A stretch of DNA of 64,000 bases from Ruminococcus sp. AM36-2AA (GTDB lineage Bacteria; Bacillota; Clostridia; Lachnospirales; Lachnospiraceae), in NCBI RefSeq assembly GCF_003461955.1, contig NZ_QTYB01000002.1, positions 160,314 through 224,313 on the forward strand. The letters are read 5' to 3'. Within the stretch, counting starts at the first letter, position 1; the number at the start of each line of letters is the position of its first letter. A model generated the notes under the pieces. The model was given only the letters and a program-made list of their open reading frames with translations. It did no database searches and had not been told where the DNA came from. Below are positions 7,304 to 17,034 of this stretch, piece after piece. A program made the translations under genes and the position numbers.

Positions 7304-9025
7304 CTACATATTGTAATATGCAGCATACACCCCATTCTGAGCGAGCAGCTCAGCATGAGTACCCCTTTCAGCGATACCATCCTCCGTGATCACAATGATC
7401 TCATCCGCATCGCGAATAGTAGAGAGTCTGTGAGCGATCGTAATCGTGGTACGGTTTTTCGAAAGCTCCTCCAGGCTCTTCTGGATCCACCGCTCGCTTT
7501 CGTTATCCAGCGCACTGGTAGCTTCATCCAGGATCAGGATCGGAGGATTTTTAAGGAACACACGTGCAATGGAAATCCTCTGCTTCTGTCCGCCGGAAAG
7601 TCTGGTACCACGTTCTCCTACATAAGTGTCGTATCCATCGGGAAGCTCCATGATAAAATCATGGATACTTGCACATTTGGCGGCTTTGATGATCTCATCG
7701 TCAGTAGCACCTGGTTTTCCATAGGCAATATTATCTTTAATGGTTCCATCAAAAAGATAAACATCCTGCTGCACCATACCGATCTGGCTTCGAAGACTCT
7801 TGAGAGTCAGCCCGCGGATATTTTTTCCATCTACAGTGATGGAACCGCCGGTCACATCATAAAATCTGGGCAGAAGAGAGCAGATCGTAGTCTTACCACT
7901 TCCGGAAGGCCCCACCAGGGCAATGGATCTTCCAGCCGGGATATCGATAGAAATATCGGAAAGTACAGGAGTCTCATCATCGCTGTAATGGAAAGAAACA
8001 TGGTCATAACGGACATGTCCTTTAACATCCTTAAGCTCCACAGCATCATCGGCATCTTTGATCTCCGATTCCGTTTCCATCACATCCAGAAAACGGCGGA
8101 AACCGGAAAGTCCTTTCTGCATCATTTCCACAAGTTCCACCAGGATCTGGATCGGACTGATGAAGATTCCGATATACAGGGCATACATGGCAAGATCTCC
8201 GGTCTGCATTTCACCCTGAGCGATCAGATAACCACCGTAAACCAGAGTCACCAGATACATCATACCCTGGAAAAACAGGTTGGAACTCATGAAACCGCCC
8301 ATGCAGTGGTAATTATCCCTTTTGGAAACAAGGAACGCTTCATTGCTTTTTTTAAATTTCTCCCGCTCAATGTCCTCATTTGCAAAAGACTGCACCACAC
8401 GGATACCGGAAAGTGTATCCTGAAGACTTGCATTTACATCACCGATCTTACGCCGGTTTTCCATGAAGGTTTCCTGCATTTTTGCATTCTGGCGGAAAGA
8501 AAAAACAAACATCACGATCACCAGGATGATCAGCGGCAGTGCCAGCTTCTTGTTGATAAAGAACAGGAAGATAAAAGCGCCGACGATTTTTACCAGGGAG
8601 ATAAAAAGATTCTCAGGTCCGTGGTGTGCAAACTCGGAAATATCAAAAAGGTCACTGACCAGTTTGCTCATCATCTGACCGGAATTATTCCGGCTGTAAT
8701 AGGAAAAAGAAAGCTCCTGATAATGGTCAAAAAGCTCCCGGCGCATATCACGCTCCATATTTGCGCCCATCATATGTCCCTGACAGGTTACATAATATTT
8801 GCAGAGACTCTGCACAATGTACATAACAAAAAGAGAGACTGCGATCACAGGGAGGGCATGAAGAATCATATCCTTGTCCTGTGTAAAGAGTGTTTTTGTC
8901 ATAGTACGAAGAATCTGGGGATAAGCAAGATCTACCAGACTGATAACGGCTGCACAGATCAGGTCAATAAAAAAGACCGCTTTGTACGGGCCGTAGTAGT
9001 GGATGAATTTCTTGATGGTATTCAT
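7304..9025 (-). CDS. ABC exporter half-transporter (MsbA/LmrA type)
   Basis: The protein has about 573 residues. An N-terminal six-helix membrane domain precedes an ATPase domain with Walker A (GPSGSGKTT), signature LSGGQKQR and Walker B with catalytic Glu (LILDEATSALD). All ATPase motifs are canonical, so it can act as a homodimeric exporter of lipids, drugs or peptides. Substrate cannot be read from sequence. I chose the ATG at 9025 (MNTIKKFIHYYG) because GGAGG lies about ten bases upstream. It is a monocistronic unit with its own promoter and a terminator shared with the convergent gene. Confidence 0.88.
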   Translation of the reverse strand: MNTIKKFIHYYGPYKAVFFIDLICAAVISLVDLAYPQILRTMTKTLFTQDKDMILHALPVIAVSLFVMYIVQSLCKYYVTCQGHMMGANMERDMRRELFDHYQELSFSYYSRNNSGQMMSKLVSDLFDISEFAHHGPENLFISLVKIVGAFIFLFFINKKLALPLIILVIVMFVFSFRQNAKMQETFMENRRKIGDVNASLQDTLSGIRVVQSFANEDIEREKFKKSNEAFLVSKRDNYHCMGGFMSSNLFFQGMMYLVTLVYGGYLIAQGEMQTGDLAMYALYIGIFISPIQILVELVEMMQKGLSGFRRFLDVMETESEIKDADDAVELKDVKGHVRYDHVSFHYSDDETPVLSDISIDIPAGRSIALVGPSGSGKTTICSLLPRFYDVTGGSITVDGKNIRGLTLKSLRSQIGMVQQDVYLFDGTIKDNIAYGKPGATDDEIIKAAKCASIHDFIMELPDGYDTYVGERGTRLSGGQKQRISIARVFLKNPPILILDEATSALDNESERWIQKSLEELSKNRTTITIAHRLSTIRDADEIIVITEDGIAERGTHAELLAQNGVYAAYYNM

Positions 9026-9102
9026 CGGAAAAGTACCTCCGTTTTTATGAAATGTATAGTGTTGTCTGAGCAAAAAACATTGCTGCCGGACATTCTATGT
9101 TC

Positions 9103-9130
9103 ATCTTATCATAAGTAAGAATAAAGTCAA
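9103..9130 (-). promoter_or_regulatory. Candidate promoter of the ABC exporter gene
   Basis: On the minus strand, TTGACT (9125-9130) and TAAGAT (9103-9108) are 16 bp apart, 78 bp from the start codon. Between this and the PTS promoter at 9288 I see no gene. Confidence 0.5.
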
Positions 9131-9287
9131 GATAAGTGAATTTCAGGTCTGTTTCGTTTCTGAATACTTTCGGAGAATAGTAGCTATATGGCTGCTGTTC
9201 ACAGGTAATATTCCGCGAGGGATTGCTGGCAACGGAGCGGATAGTGATATGAGGAGATATATTTTGGGGAAAAAATCAAATTACTCC

Positions 9288-9316
9288 TTGACATATCAAT
9301 GCAAAAACCGTATAGT
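9288..9316 (+). promoter_or_regulatory. Strong promoter of the glucose-type PTS gene
   Basis: A consensus TTGACA (9288-9293) is 17 bp from TATAGT (9311-9316), just upstream of the antiterminator target. Confidence 0.85.
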
Positions 9317-9329
9317 GTATTTCAGATTT

Positions 9330-9358
9330 GGTGTGTAACTGATAAGCAGGCATTAACC
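9330..9358 (+). promoter_or_regulatory. RAT site: ribonucleic antiterminator target of a LicT/BglG protein
   Basis: The 29-base segment begins GGTGTGTAACTGATAAGCAG and ends GGCATTAACC, closely matching the LicT/SacY-type RAT layout. Its 3' end overlaps the left arm of the terminator that follows, which is the arrangement needed for mutually exclusive antiterminator/terminator folding. The likely binding protein is the BglG-type regulator encoded just downstream of the PTS gene. Confidence 0.85.
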
Positions 9359-9415
9359 AGTCATAAATGTTATTATTTTTTATTTGACGTTTATGGGGGT
9401 TGGTGTCTTTTTTTT
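9354..9415 (+). terminator. Conditional terminator in the PTS leader
   Basis: The arms AACC..CATAAA (from 9355) and TTTATG..GGTT (to about 9402) form an imperfect stem. A run of eight Ts (9408-9415) follows, ahead of the coding region. It overlaps the RAT site. Confidence 0.7.
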
Positions 9416-9472
9416 GTTGCCCACTTAAAAGATTCCCTCTCCAGAACGTCGAAAGAAAAGGAGAGAGAAAAC

Positions 9473-11773
9473 ATGAAAGACAAGATTTTCGGAGTTTTGC
9501 AGCGTGTGGGACGTTCCTTTATGCTCCCCATCGCAATCCTTCCTGTGGCAGGCCTGCTTCTTGGATTCGGCAGTTCTTTCACAAATGAGACGACCATTGC
9601 AACTTACGGACTTGAGAAGATCCTGGGAGACGGAACCATCTTAAATGCACTCCTGATCATCATGAACAAAGTCGGAAGTGCGGTATTTGATAACCTGCCC
9701 CTGATCTTTGCAGTAGGAGTTGCCATCGGTATGGCAAAAAAAGAGAAAGAGGTAGCAGCTCTTTCCGCACTGATCGCTTACTTCGTTATGAACGTAGCCA
9801 TCAATGGTATGCTGGTAGTAAATGACAAGATCACAGCAGACGGACAGATCGCAAAAAGCGTTCTGGAAGGTACCGTAACTTCTGTCTGCGGCATCCAGTC
9901 CTTACAGATGGGTGTGTTCGGCGGTATTATCGTTGGTCTTGGTGTCGCGACACTCCACAACCGTTTTCATAAGATCGTGCTTCCAAACGCACTTTCTTTC
10001 TTCGGCGGTTCCAGATTCGTGCCGATCATTTCTACCATTGTATACATGTTTGTGGGAATTCTGATGTATTTCATATGGCCGGTAGTCCAGAACGGTATTT
10101 ATGCGCTGGGCGGCCTTGTGACAGGCAGCGGTTATATCGGAACCCTGATCTTTGGTATTATCAAACGTGCGCTGATCCCGTTCGGACTTCACCACGTATT
10201 TTATATGCCGTTCTGGCAGACAGCTGTTGGCGGAACCATGGAGGTTGCAGGCCAGATGGTACAGGGCGGACAGAATATTTTCTTCGCCCAGCTTGCGGAT
10301 TCTGCACATGTAGCCCATTTCAGCGCAGACGCAACAAGATATTTCTCCGGAGAATTTATTTTCATGATCTTCGGTCTTCCGGGAGCAGCACTTGCCATGT
10401 ACCGCTGTGCAAAGCCTGAGAAGAAAAAAGCGGCAGGCGGACTTCTTCTTTCCGCAGCCCTTGCATGTATGCTTACAGGAATCACAGAGCCACTGGAGTT
10501 CTCTTTCCTGTTTGTAGCTCCTGCATTGTTTGCGGTACAGGTTGTTCTTGCAGGCGCGGCTTATATGATCGCACATATGCTGAATATTGCAGTAGGACTT
10601 ACCTTTTCCGGCGGTTTCCTTGATCTGTTCCTGTTCGGGATCCTTCAGGGAAATGCAAAGACAAGCTGGCTCAGGATTATCCCGGTAGGTATCATTTACT
10701 TTATTCTCTATTATGTGATCTTCACCTTCCTGATCAAAAAGTTCAACTTCAAGACTCCGGGACGTGAGGATGACGACACAGAAACAAAGCTTTATACAAA
10801 AGCAGATGTAAACGCGAGAAAAGAAGCCGGAAAAGCCGGTGAAGCAGCAGGAAGCACATCCGCAGATCCGGTAAGTGAAGCCATCACAGCCGGTCTTGGC
10901 GGAAAGAAAAACATCAGCGATGTGGACTGCTGTGCAACACGACTTCGTATCACGGTTCATGACGCAGCAAGAGTCAACGATGACATTCTGAAAACCACAG
11001 GTTCCAGAGGAATCGTGAAAAAAGGCCAGGGTGTCCAGATCATCTACGGACCACAGGTAACCGTGATCAAATCCAAACTGGAGGATTATCTGGAGACTGT
11101 GCCAAATGAGTATTTTGAAAGTGCAGAGAATGCGGATGCAGACAGCACGGGAGATCAGAGTCAGTCTGCAGCACGTACAGCAAATGATCAGAATATGCAG
11201 CAGTCAGCAGTCGGTGACAGCCAGAAGGCAGGAAGTACAGGCGAGACTGCTCAGAACGCAGGCCAGACATCCACAGCCAGCGCAGCTCAGTCAGAGAAAA
11301 AAGTTCTGAGAACAGCCATCGTCTACAGCCCGGTAACCGGTATCGCTGCAGATCTTTCCACAGCGCCGGATGAAGGCTTTGCGGAAGGAATGATGGGAGA
11401 AGGTGCCGTAGTCACACCGAAGGATCCGGTGATCTGTGCTCCGGAAGACGGCGAGGTAGAGTTTATTTTTGACACAAAGCATGCCATCGGATTCCAGACA
11501 GATACAGATCTTCCTATGCTCCTCCATATCGGCATTGACACTGTAAAGCTGGAAGGAAAAGGCTTCGAGATCCTGGTAGAGCAGGGACAGCATGTAAAAA
11601 AAGGCGAGCCGTTGATGAAGATTGACATTCCGTATCTTACAGAAAACGCTCCGTCCTTATGTTCTCCGATCCTTTGCACAGAGATCGAGGATGATCAGAG
11701 AGTACGCCTTCTTGCCAATGGAGAGATCAAGGCAGGAGAGCCGTTGTTCGCAGTAGAGACTGTGGAAGAATAG
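9473..11773 (+). CDS. ptsG: PTS glucose-family permease, EIICBA fusion
   Basis: The protein has 766 residues in three domains. EIIC (about 1-425) is the membrane sugar channel, with IPFGLHHVFYMPFW and GITEPLEFSFLF motifs. EIIB has phospho-cysteine C487 in VDCCATRLR. EIIA is at the C-terminus, with phospho-histidine H685 in LLHIGID. A Gln/Ala/Ser-rich linker of about 70 residues joins B and A. It imports and phosphorylates glucose, or a close relative such as maltose or N-acetylglucosamine; the exact sugar is not decided by sequence. The ATG at 9473 has AAAGGAGAG upstream. Expression is controlled by the RAT/terminator leader. Confidence 0.92.
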   Translation: MKDKIFGVLQRVGRSFMLPIAILPVAGLLLGFGSSFTNETTIATYGLEKILGDGTILNALLIIMNKVGSAVFDNLPLIFAVGVAIGMAKKEKEVAALSALIAYFVMNVAINGMLVVNDKITADGQIAKSVLEGTVTSVCGIQSLQMGVFGGIIVGLGVATLHNRFHKIVLPNALSFFGGSRFVPIISTIVYMFVGILMYFIWPVVQNGIYALGGLVTGSGYIGTLIFGIIKRALIPFGLHHVFYMPFWQTAVGGTMEVAGQMVQGGQNIFFAQLADSAHVAHFSADATRYFSGEFIFMIFGLPGAALAMYRCAKPEKKKAAGGLLLSAALACMLTGITEPLEFSFLFVAPALFAVQVVLAGAAYMIAHMLNIAVGLTFSGGFLDLFLFGILQGNAKTSWLRIIPVGIIYFILYYVIFTFLIKKFNFKTPGREDDDTETKLYTKADVNARKEAGKAGEAAGSTSADPVSEAITAGLGGKKNISDVDCCATRLRITVHDAARVNDDILKTTGSRGIVKKGQGVQIIYGPQVTVIKSKLEDYLETVPNEYFESAENADADSTGDQSQSAARTANDQNMQQSAVGDSQKAGSTGETAQNAGQTSTASAAQSEKKVLRTAIVYSPVTGIAADLSTAPDEGFAEGMMGEGAVVTPKDPVICAPEDGEVEFIFDTKHAIGFQTDTDLPMLLHIGIDTVKLEGKGFEILVEQGQHVKKGEPLMKIDIPYLTENAPSLCSPILCTEIEDDQRVRLLANGEIKAGEPLFAVETVEE

Positions 11774-11810
11774 GAAATTTTTCAGCAATAATATAGAAGA
11801 TTGGTTTTGT

Positions 11811-11845
11811 GAAAAGCGCGCCTAATGCCCGGGCGCGCTTTTCCT
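11811..11845 (+). terminator. Terminator after the PTS gene
   Basis: GAAAAGCGCGCC (11811-11822) pairs perfectly with GGCGCGCTTTTC (11832-11843). Confidence 0.85.
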
Positions 11846-12013
11846 GTTCAGTGGTCATCAGAAGAGCTTTACACGAAAGACAGATTCTGTTACGATAAAG
11901 AAAATCGATAGCTGCAGACAGAAATGCTGACAGAATATCCGGGGCAGATGGTGAAAAAAATAAGGTAGAATGTGGAAAAGCAGCAGGATATATAAAGATG
12001 GTGGGGAAAAAAG

Positions 12014-12841
12014 ATGTACAGAGTGAGCAAGGTATTGAACAATAACGGCGTCATTGCCATAAATATGGAAGAAAACCAGGAATATGTGCTTCTGGGAAAA
12101 GGTGTGGGATTCGGAAAAAAGGTCAGCCAGCGTTTTGAGATGCCTTCCGGCTGCACCCTTTACAGACTGGCTCAGGAGACAGAACGCGGTTCGGCAAAAG
12201 AGCTGGCAAAAAGTGTGGCGCCGGAGTTCCTTGAGATCGCAGACGAGATCTTAAGAGAAGCGGAGAAAACTTTCGGGGATACCATAGATAAGGGAATCCT
12301 GTTTCCGCTTGCAGATCATATTTCCTTTGCAGTGGGACGTATCCGGAACCATGAGCAGATCAGCAATCCCCTGACGGATGATATCAAGGTGCTTTTTTAC
12401 AGCGAATTCAAGGTGGCGGAAGTTCTGAAGAAGATCCTGAAAGAGCGGATGGATATTGAGATCGATGATCATGAGGTGGGATATGTGGCCCTCCACATTC
12501 ACTCCGCACTTGGAGATGAGAAGGTGTCCGTTGCCATGCAGACAGCAAGAACAGTCCGGGAATGCATCGCCATGATCGAGATGGCTACAGGAAAAAAGAT
12601 TGATGTTATCTCTCTGTCCTACAATCGTATGATGAATCACATCAAATATATGGTAGCCCGTGTCTCCACAGGGGAGACACTGAAACTGGATATGAATGAT
12701 TATATAGAAGAAAAATATCCGGAATCCTACAGGATCGCAGAAGATGTCTGCGAGAGCTTGGGGAAAAGTCTTGGCAAAAAGCTGGATCCCATCGAGATCG
12801 GATATCTTGCCATGCATATCGAGCGTACGGTGGAGCAATAA
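12014..12841 (+). CDS. BglG/LicT-family transcription antiterminator
   Basis: The protein has 275 residues, the usual family length. It has an N-terminal co-antiterminator RNA-binding domain (about 1-56, including LNNNGV and GKGVGFGKK). Two PTS-regulation domains follow, with the paired histidines expected for phosphorylation by PTS proteins (HISFAVGR and VGYVALHIHSA; MMNHIKYM and IGYLAMHIERT). When its sugar is present it binds the RAT site, blocks the terminator and allows PTS expression. It lies directly downstream of that PTS gene but beyond a terminator, so it is probably transcribed separately. Confidence 0.92.
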   Translation: MYRVSKVLNNNGVIAINMEENQEYVLLGKGVGFGKKVSQRFEMPSGCTLYRLAQETERGSAKELAKSVAPEFLEIADEILREAEKTFGDTIDKGILFPLADHISFAVGRIRNHEQISNPLTDDIKVLFYSEFKVAEVLKKILKERMDIEIDDHEVGYVALHIHSALGDEKVSVAMQTARTVRECIAMIEMATGKKIDVISLSYNRMMNHIKYMVARVSTGETLKLDMNDYIEEKYPESYRIAEDVCESLGKSLGKKLDPIEIGYLAMHIERTVEQ

Positions 12842-12932
12842 ATGCAAAAAATGTAAATTGCTGATTACTGGTCAATCGCGTTCATGGTCATACAGCAATG
12901 GGGAAGGCGGATAACTGATCCGGTACAGATAT

Positions 12933-13811
12933 TTACACAATAAATTCAATAGCTTTTTTGACAGCAGTACTCATGGTAGTACTGCTGTTTGTGACCAGGC
13001 AGACTTCTCGCTGGGGAAGTGGCTCCTTAAGCTGAAGGGCAAAAACCTTCCCGTCATCGATCACTTCCTGAGCAAGTGGTTCCGGATAAAAACCGATTCC
13101 CAGATTGTGGACGATCATGGGAAGAACCTGGTCTGTAGTTGCAGCCTCAATGTCCGGATGAAAAGAGACACGGTTTTCCATAAAGTAATTCATATACATT
13201 TCTCTGGTGCTGGTCCCTTCTGCAAGACCTACAAAGGGCAGATCCTGAAGCTCATGGATGCTGATAGGGGCAGTGGTCAGATCCTTATATTTGCTTCCGC
13301 ATACAAGGATCTCCCGGTAACGCAGGAGACTTTTTTTCTGTAAAGGCTTGCGGATGGAGATCGGAGTGGTGACAATAGCGAAATCCACCGCATAATTTTT
13401 CAGTGCCTGTACTGCCTGAGGAGTAGAATGGTTAAAGAGGCGCAGGCGAACATGGGGATATTGCTCGCGGAACAGCTCCAGCTTTTCCAGAAGGATCAGA
13501 CGCAGGGCATTTTCGCTGGCGCCGATGGAAACCAGGCCATGCTCCAGTTCTCCGTTCTGGCGAATCTCCTCCTCACCGATAGAAAGCTGTTCAAAAGCCA
13601 GGGCAACGTGTTCGTAGAGCTGGCGGCCTTCCGGCGTAAGTGCGATCCCCTTGTTGGAGCGGAGAAAAAGAGTGCATTTCAGCTCCTGCTCCAGGTTGTT
13701 CATACAGCGTGTGATATTTGGCTGGTTGTTATGAAGAGCCCGTGCTGCCTTGGTAAAACTTTTATACTGGGCTACAAAATAAAAGATCCGGTAGTAGTCG
13801 TAAGTGATCAT
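12933..13811 (-). CDS. LysR-family transcriptional regulator
   Basis: The protein has 292 residues. The N-terminal winged helix-turn-helix includes YKSFTKAARALHNNQPNI and LFLRSNKGIALTPEG, and an effector-binding periplasmic-protein-like domain covers about 90-292. It is divergent from the DUF1275 gene across about 125 bp, the classic LysR arrangement, so it may regulate that gene and the next. The effector is unknown. It starts at ATG with GGACGGAG upstream. Confidence 0.9.
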   Translation of the reverse strand: MITYDYYRIFYFVAQYKSFTKAARALHNNQPNITRCMNNLEQELKCTLFLRSNKGIALTPEGRQLYEHVALAFEQLSIGEEEIRQNGELEHGLVSIGASENALRLILLEKLELFREQYPHVRLRLFNHSTPQAVQALKNYAVDFAIVTTPISIRKPLQKKSLLRYREILVCGSKYKDLTTAPISIHELQDLPFVGLAEGTSTREMYMNYFMENRVSFHPDIEAATTDQVLPMIVHNLGIGFYPEPLAQEVIDDGKVFALQLKEPLPQREVCLVTNSSTTMSTAVKKAIEFIV

Positions 13812-13935
13812 GTATAGTCTCCGTCCTGTGATATGATTTTAATATGTTTACGATATTAATAATACTTTTTACATTTGCTTCTGAGCAAACTATAATACAC
13901 CCGAGGAAAAAAATCAATGACGGGAGTGATTTGGA

Positions 13936-14625
13936 GTGGTTTCAGGAGGCAGAAAGCTGCAGAGCGCAGACAGGCAGATGTCAGAAGCTTTCATTACAAG
14001 TATATTTCTGGCAATGTCCGGCGGATTTCAGGATGCCTACACATATTTTACAAGAGATGAGGTGTTTTCCAACGCCCAGACCGGTAACGTGGTGCTGATG
14101 AGCCAGAATTTTATGACAGGACAGTGGGGAGACGGTTTAAGGTACCTGTTCCCTGTTTTAGCCTTTGCCATTGGTGTTGTAGCGGCGGAGCGAATCCAGA
14201 ATACCTTTAAATATGCAAAAAAACTTCACTGGAGGCAGATGATCCTGCTGATCGAGATCCTGATCCTTTTTGCGGTGGGATTTATGCCGGGAGAATTGGA
14301 TATGCTGGCAACCGTACTGGTATCCTTTTCCTGCGCCATGCAGGTACAGACCTTCCGGAAGGTGGGCGGTTATTCCTATGCAAGCACTATGTGCATCGGA
14401 AATTTACGAAGCGGCACGGCGGCGTTGTCCGTGTATTGTCGTGAAAAACGTCCGGAACAGCTGAAGCAGGCTCTTTATTATTTCGGGATAATTTTCTTTT
14501 TTGCCATTGGAGCCGGTGGCGGAGGAAATCTGTCCATGAGGCTGGGGATCCCGGCAATCTGGGTATCGGATGTTTTGCTTCTGATCAGCTTTATTCTGAT
14601 GTTTTCCAGTAAACATAGAGATTAG
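13936..14625 (+). CDS. YoaK/DUF1275-family membrane protein
   Basis: The protein has about 229 residues with six predicted membrane helices. The family hallmarks are MSGGFQDAYTYF near the N-terminus, NAQTGNVVLMS, and CAMQVQTFRKVGG. Its function is not established; the family is annotated as a putative transporter. Two starts are possible. The GTG at 13936 has GGGAG upstream, and the ATG at 13978 gives the family's usual N-terminus but a weaker ribosome site. It lies divergent to a LysR gene and is followed closely by a hypothetical gene. Confidence 0.82.
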   Translation: MVSGGRKLQSADRQMSEAFITSIFLAMSGGFQDAYTYFTRDEVFSNAQTGNVVLMSQNFMTGQWGDGLRYLFPVLAFAIGVVAAERIQNTFKYAKKLHWRQMILLIEILILFAVGFMPGELDMLATVLVSFSCAMQVQTFRKVGGYSYASTMCIGNLRSGTAALSVYCREKRPEQLKQALYYFGIIFFFAIGAGGGGNLSMRLGIPAIWVSDVLLLISFILMFSSKHRD

Positions 14626-14640
14626 AAAGGGTGAGGAATT

Positions 14641-15396
14641 GTGGAAAACAGCACATTATTCCCAAGAGAGGAAAAGGCGGAGCTTTTATTTGAAAAGATC
14701 CTGAAGGATCCGGAGGCGTGCAGACGGCTGACGGAGACCTTCTATGAATCCATGGATGCGGATACAGACATAGAATGCGGATATCTTCCTCCGGAAAAAT
14801 TCGCCTATGCATTGCTGGACGCATATAAAAACCGTGATCTGACAGCTCTCCTTATGGCAATCTGCCAGAACAGTATGTTTGATCTTCTGCGAAATTCTTT
14901 TCTGGCACCGTTCAGGTTCAATGCAGACGGACAGGAGAATCCGGTGCTTCTCACGGATGAAAATGGAAATTTTCTGCGGGAAAAGGGAATCCATGTAAGT
15001 GACAGGGATTATGATCGGTTCCGTAGGATATACAGGGAGAAACCGGGCGTAAAGATGTATCTGGCGTATGGCTACCGGAAGCGACATGCCTATGATGAAG
15101 CTACCATGGAAGTAGAAGAGTACAAAATGGGCGAACATATCGGAGTGCTGCTGGTGTATGAGCTTCCGGACAGCGTAAAGGAAAAGGAAACGGAGGCACA
15201 GGCCTATGCAGCTGTATGGGATATTATGATGGCAATCCAGAAGAAGCTTCCAAGAGCCTTTGTGTATTATGGGCAGGATTCTGTGGAGGATGGTGGAAAA
15301 CGTTATGACGGACTGGGCGTTTTTCTCCCCATCCATAAATTTGCGGACCGACTGGAAAAAATGATCGGGATCGCTGATGAGATCGTAATGAAATAG
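14641..15396 (+). CDS. Hypothetical protein
   Basis: This 251-residue soluble protein is not one I recognise. It starts at GTG 15 bases after the DUF1275 gene with GGTGAGG ahead, so the two are probably an operon. It is rich in charged residues, with no signal peptide, membrane helix or clear motif. Its C-terminal half contains an AYAAVWDIMMAIQKKLP helix followed by a D-G-LGVFLP-like segment. A bidirectional terminator follows. Confidence 0.75.
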   Translation: MENSTLFPREEKAELLFEKILKDPEACRRLTETFYESMDADTDIECGYLPPEKFAYALLDAYKNRDLTALLMAICQNSMFDLLRNSFLAPFRFNADGQENPVLLTDENGNFLREKGIHVSDRDYDRFRRIYREKPGVKMYLAYGYRKRHAYDEATMEVEEYKMGEHIGVLLVYELPDSVKEKETEAQAYAAVWDIMMAIQKKLPRAFVYYGQDSVEDGGKRYDGLGVFLPIHKFADRLEKMIGIADEIVMK

Positions 15397-15403
15397 AGTG
15401 TAC

Positions 15404-15483
15404 AAAAAAGGACTGCTTTTGTATTGCTCCGGTTATCAGAAGGATAGTTGATGACCGGAAGCTACAGAAAGCAGTCCTTTTTG
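15404..15483. terminator. Bidirectional terminator
   Basis: AAAAAAGGACTGCTTTT (15404-15420) pairs with AGAAAGCAGTCCTTTTT near 15466-15482. It separates the rightward hypothetical gene from the leftward exporter gene. Confidence 0.8.
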
Positions 15484-15491
15484 TATGCCCA

Positions 15492-16820
15492 TCAGGTGCA
15501 GTAGCGGAACATTTTGTCCGTAAGGATCCTGGCGAAAATAAGGCCCAGGGGAAGAGCAACGATGATCAGGATCGCAGCTGCAAACCAGGAGGCGGAAACA
15601 TTTAGGGACATGATCCCCAGATTGTAGATCGCCCGGTAGAGATAAAGTCCGGGAACCATGATCACAATGGATGGCACGGTAATGGAAATCCTGGGATATC
15701 CCACTTTTGTTTTGATGAGGGAGGCCAGAAGTCCGGCTGTCAGTGCTCCGAAAAAAGCCGCGGCAGCAGGTGGAAAACCGGCAAGATCAACAAGCTCCAG
15801 ACGTAAAGTGTTGGACAGTGCGCCGATGAAGGCGGCAGCTGCGGCTAGACGGACAGGGCTGTTGAACATGACCGAAAAGCCGAATACCCCGCAGAAGCTT
15901 GCCAGAAGCCGGAACAGGATCCTCTGAGCTGCCGAAAGCTCCAGAGGCAGGAAATCCACAGGCTTCAGATGAAGAAGCAGTGCCATCAGCCAGGCAGAGA
16001 CAGCAGCCACCATTACAACAATAATGGCGTAGGCCAGTCGTTCCAGACCGGAACGCATATCCAGCTTGGCAAGGTCGATCCCGCTTGTGATAAACGGAAA
16101 GCCCGGAATGATAAACAGCATGGAACAGATGTATCCGGCCTCATGCTGGACGGAAATGTGGAACAGAAGCTCTGCCAGCTTCAGGAAGCCTGCATATACA
16201 AGACAGGCGGAGGAAACAGAAACTGCAATGCACATAAACAGAGTAAAATGATGCTTGCCAAGCTTGCAGCGGATGGCGTTTCCGATGCCTGCGCCTGCAA
16301 AAGCCAGGATCATTTCCAGCGGGCCACCGCCCAGAAGAAAAGTAAATGCACCACAGGCCAGTGCAGAAGCCAGTCCCAGGGATGCAGGGGAATAAAGCCC
16401 GTGGATCCGCTCGATCTCATCTAACTGACTGTGCAGTGCTTCACCGCTCATATGGATACCCTCCGCAGGAAAATCACTGACAAAATGTTCCAGCCTGTTC
16501 AGTCTGGAAGTATTTACGCCGGTGGTAGTCAGACTAAGTGCATGGGAAAAACTGCTCTCACCGTCAAAGCAGGTGTAGCTTATAGACATTAGTCCGATAT
16601 CTGCGGAGCAGGTGATGCCAAGTGCTTCTGACAATGTATTCATGGAACTCCGTACCCGCCAGGCACCGGTCCCACAGGAGAGAAGCATCATGCCTGTACG
16701 GCCGATCAGGGAAGCTTTTTCGGAAAGAGAAGCCTCGGTGATGGGCTGGCTGTTCCTGGCGCTTACGTAGTTGTGCCAGGGGATTTCCATATGATTACGT
16801 TTGATCAGAATATCTGACAT
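15492..16820 (-). CDS. thrE: ThrE-type threonine/serine exporter
   Basis: The protein has about 442 residues. A soluble N-terminal segment of roughly 140 residues precedes ten hydrophobic segments. It joins the two ThrE modules (PF06738-like then PF12821-like) in one chain, as in Corynebacterium ThrE. Conserved features include IIPGFPFITSGIDL between the halves and PSIVIMVPGLYLYRAIY near the C-terminus. It should export threonine and serine by proton-motive force. I prefer the ATG at 16820 with AAGAAG upstream; a GTG lies nine bases further out. Confidence 0.88.
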   Translation of the reverse strand: MSDILIKRNHMEIPWHNYVSARNSQPITEASLSEKASLIGRTGMMLLSCGTGAWRVRSSMNTLSEALGITCSADIGLMSISYTCFDGESSFSHALSLTTTGVNTSRLNRLEHFVSDFPAEGIHMSGEALHSQLDEIERIHGLYSPASLGLASALACGAFTFLLGGGPLEMILAFAGAGIGNAIRCKLGKHHFTLFMCIAVSVSSACLVYAGFLKLAELLFHISVQHEAGYICSMLFIIPGFPFITSGIDLAKLDMRSGLERLAYAIIVVMVAAVSAWLMALLLHLKPVDFLPLELSAAQRILFRLLASFCGVFGFSVMFNSPVRLAAAAAFIGALSNTLRLELVDLAGFPPAAAAFFGALTAGLLASLIKTKVGYPRISITVPSIVIMVPGLYLYRAIYNLGIMSLNVSASWFAAAILIIVALPLGLIFARILTDKMFRYCT

Positions 16821-17006
16821 AGAAATCACTTCTTTCTATATATTAAAATCATATAGTTGCTATTATAAATATATATAATAACTATAATCAGATATATTGT
16901 AGCTATTATTCTGAAAAAGTCAAGTGTAGATGAAATAAAATCTGACAGCACCAAAACGTCACTGTTAAAGATTTATCATTTTTTTGCGTAAAATGAATTT
17001 TTTTGG

Positions 17007-17034
17007 TTGCTTTTACGTACAATTTATGTATAAT
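17007..17034 (+). promoter_or_regulatory. Candidate pckA promoter
   Basis: TTGCTT (17007-17012) and TATAAT (17029-17034) are 16 bp apart. About 100 bases of untranslated leader follow, containing a small GCAGG/CCTGC hairpin near 17072-17090. The remainder of 16821-17006 is AT-rich with no gene. Confidence 0.6.

Noticed and set aside
7355..9118. 587-residue rightward frame opposite the ABC exporter gene
   Set aside because: It is a long antisense shadow: no domains, no ribosome site, and the opposite strand has a full set of ABC motifs.
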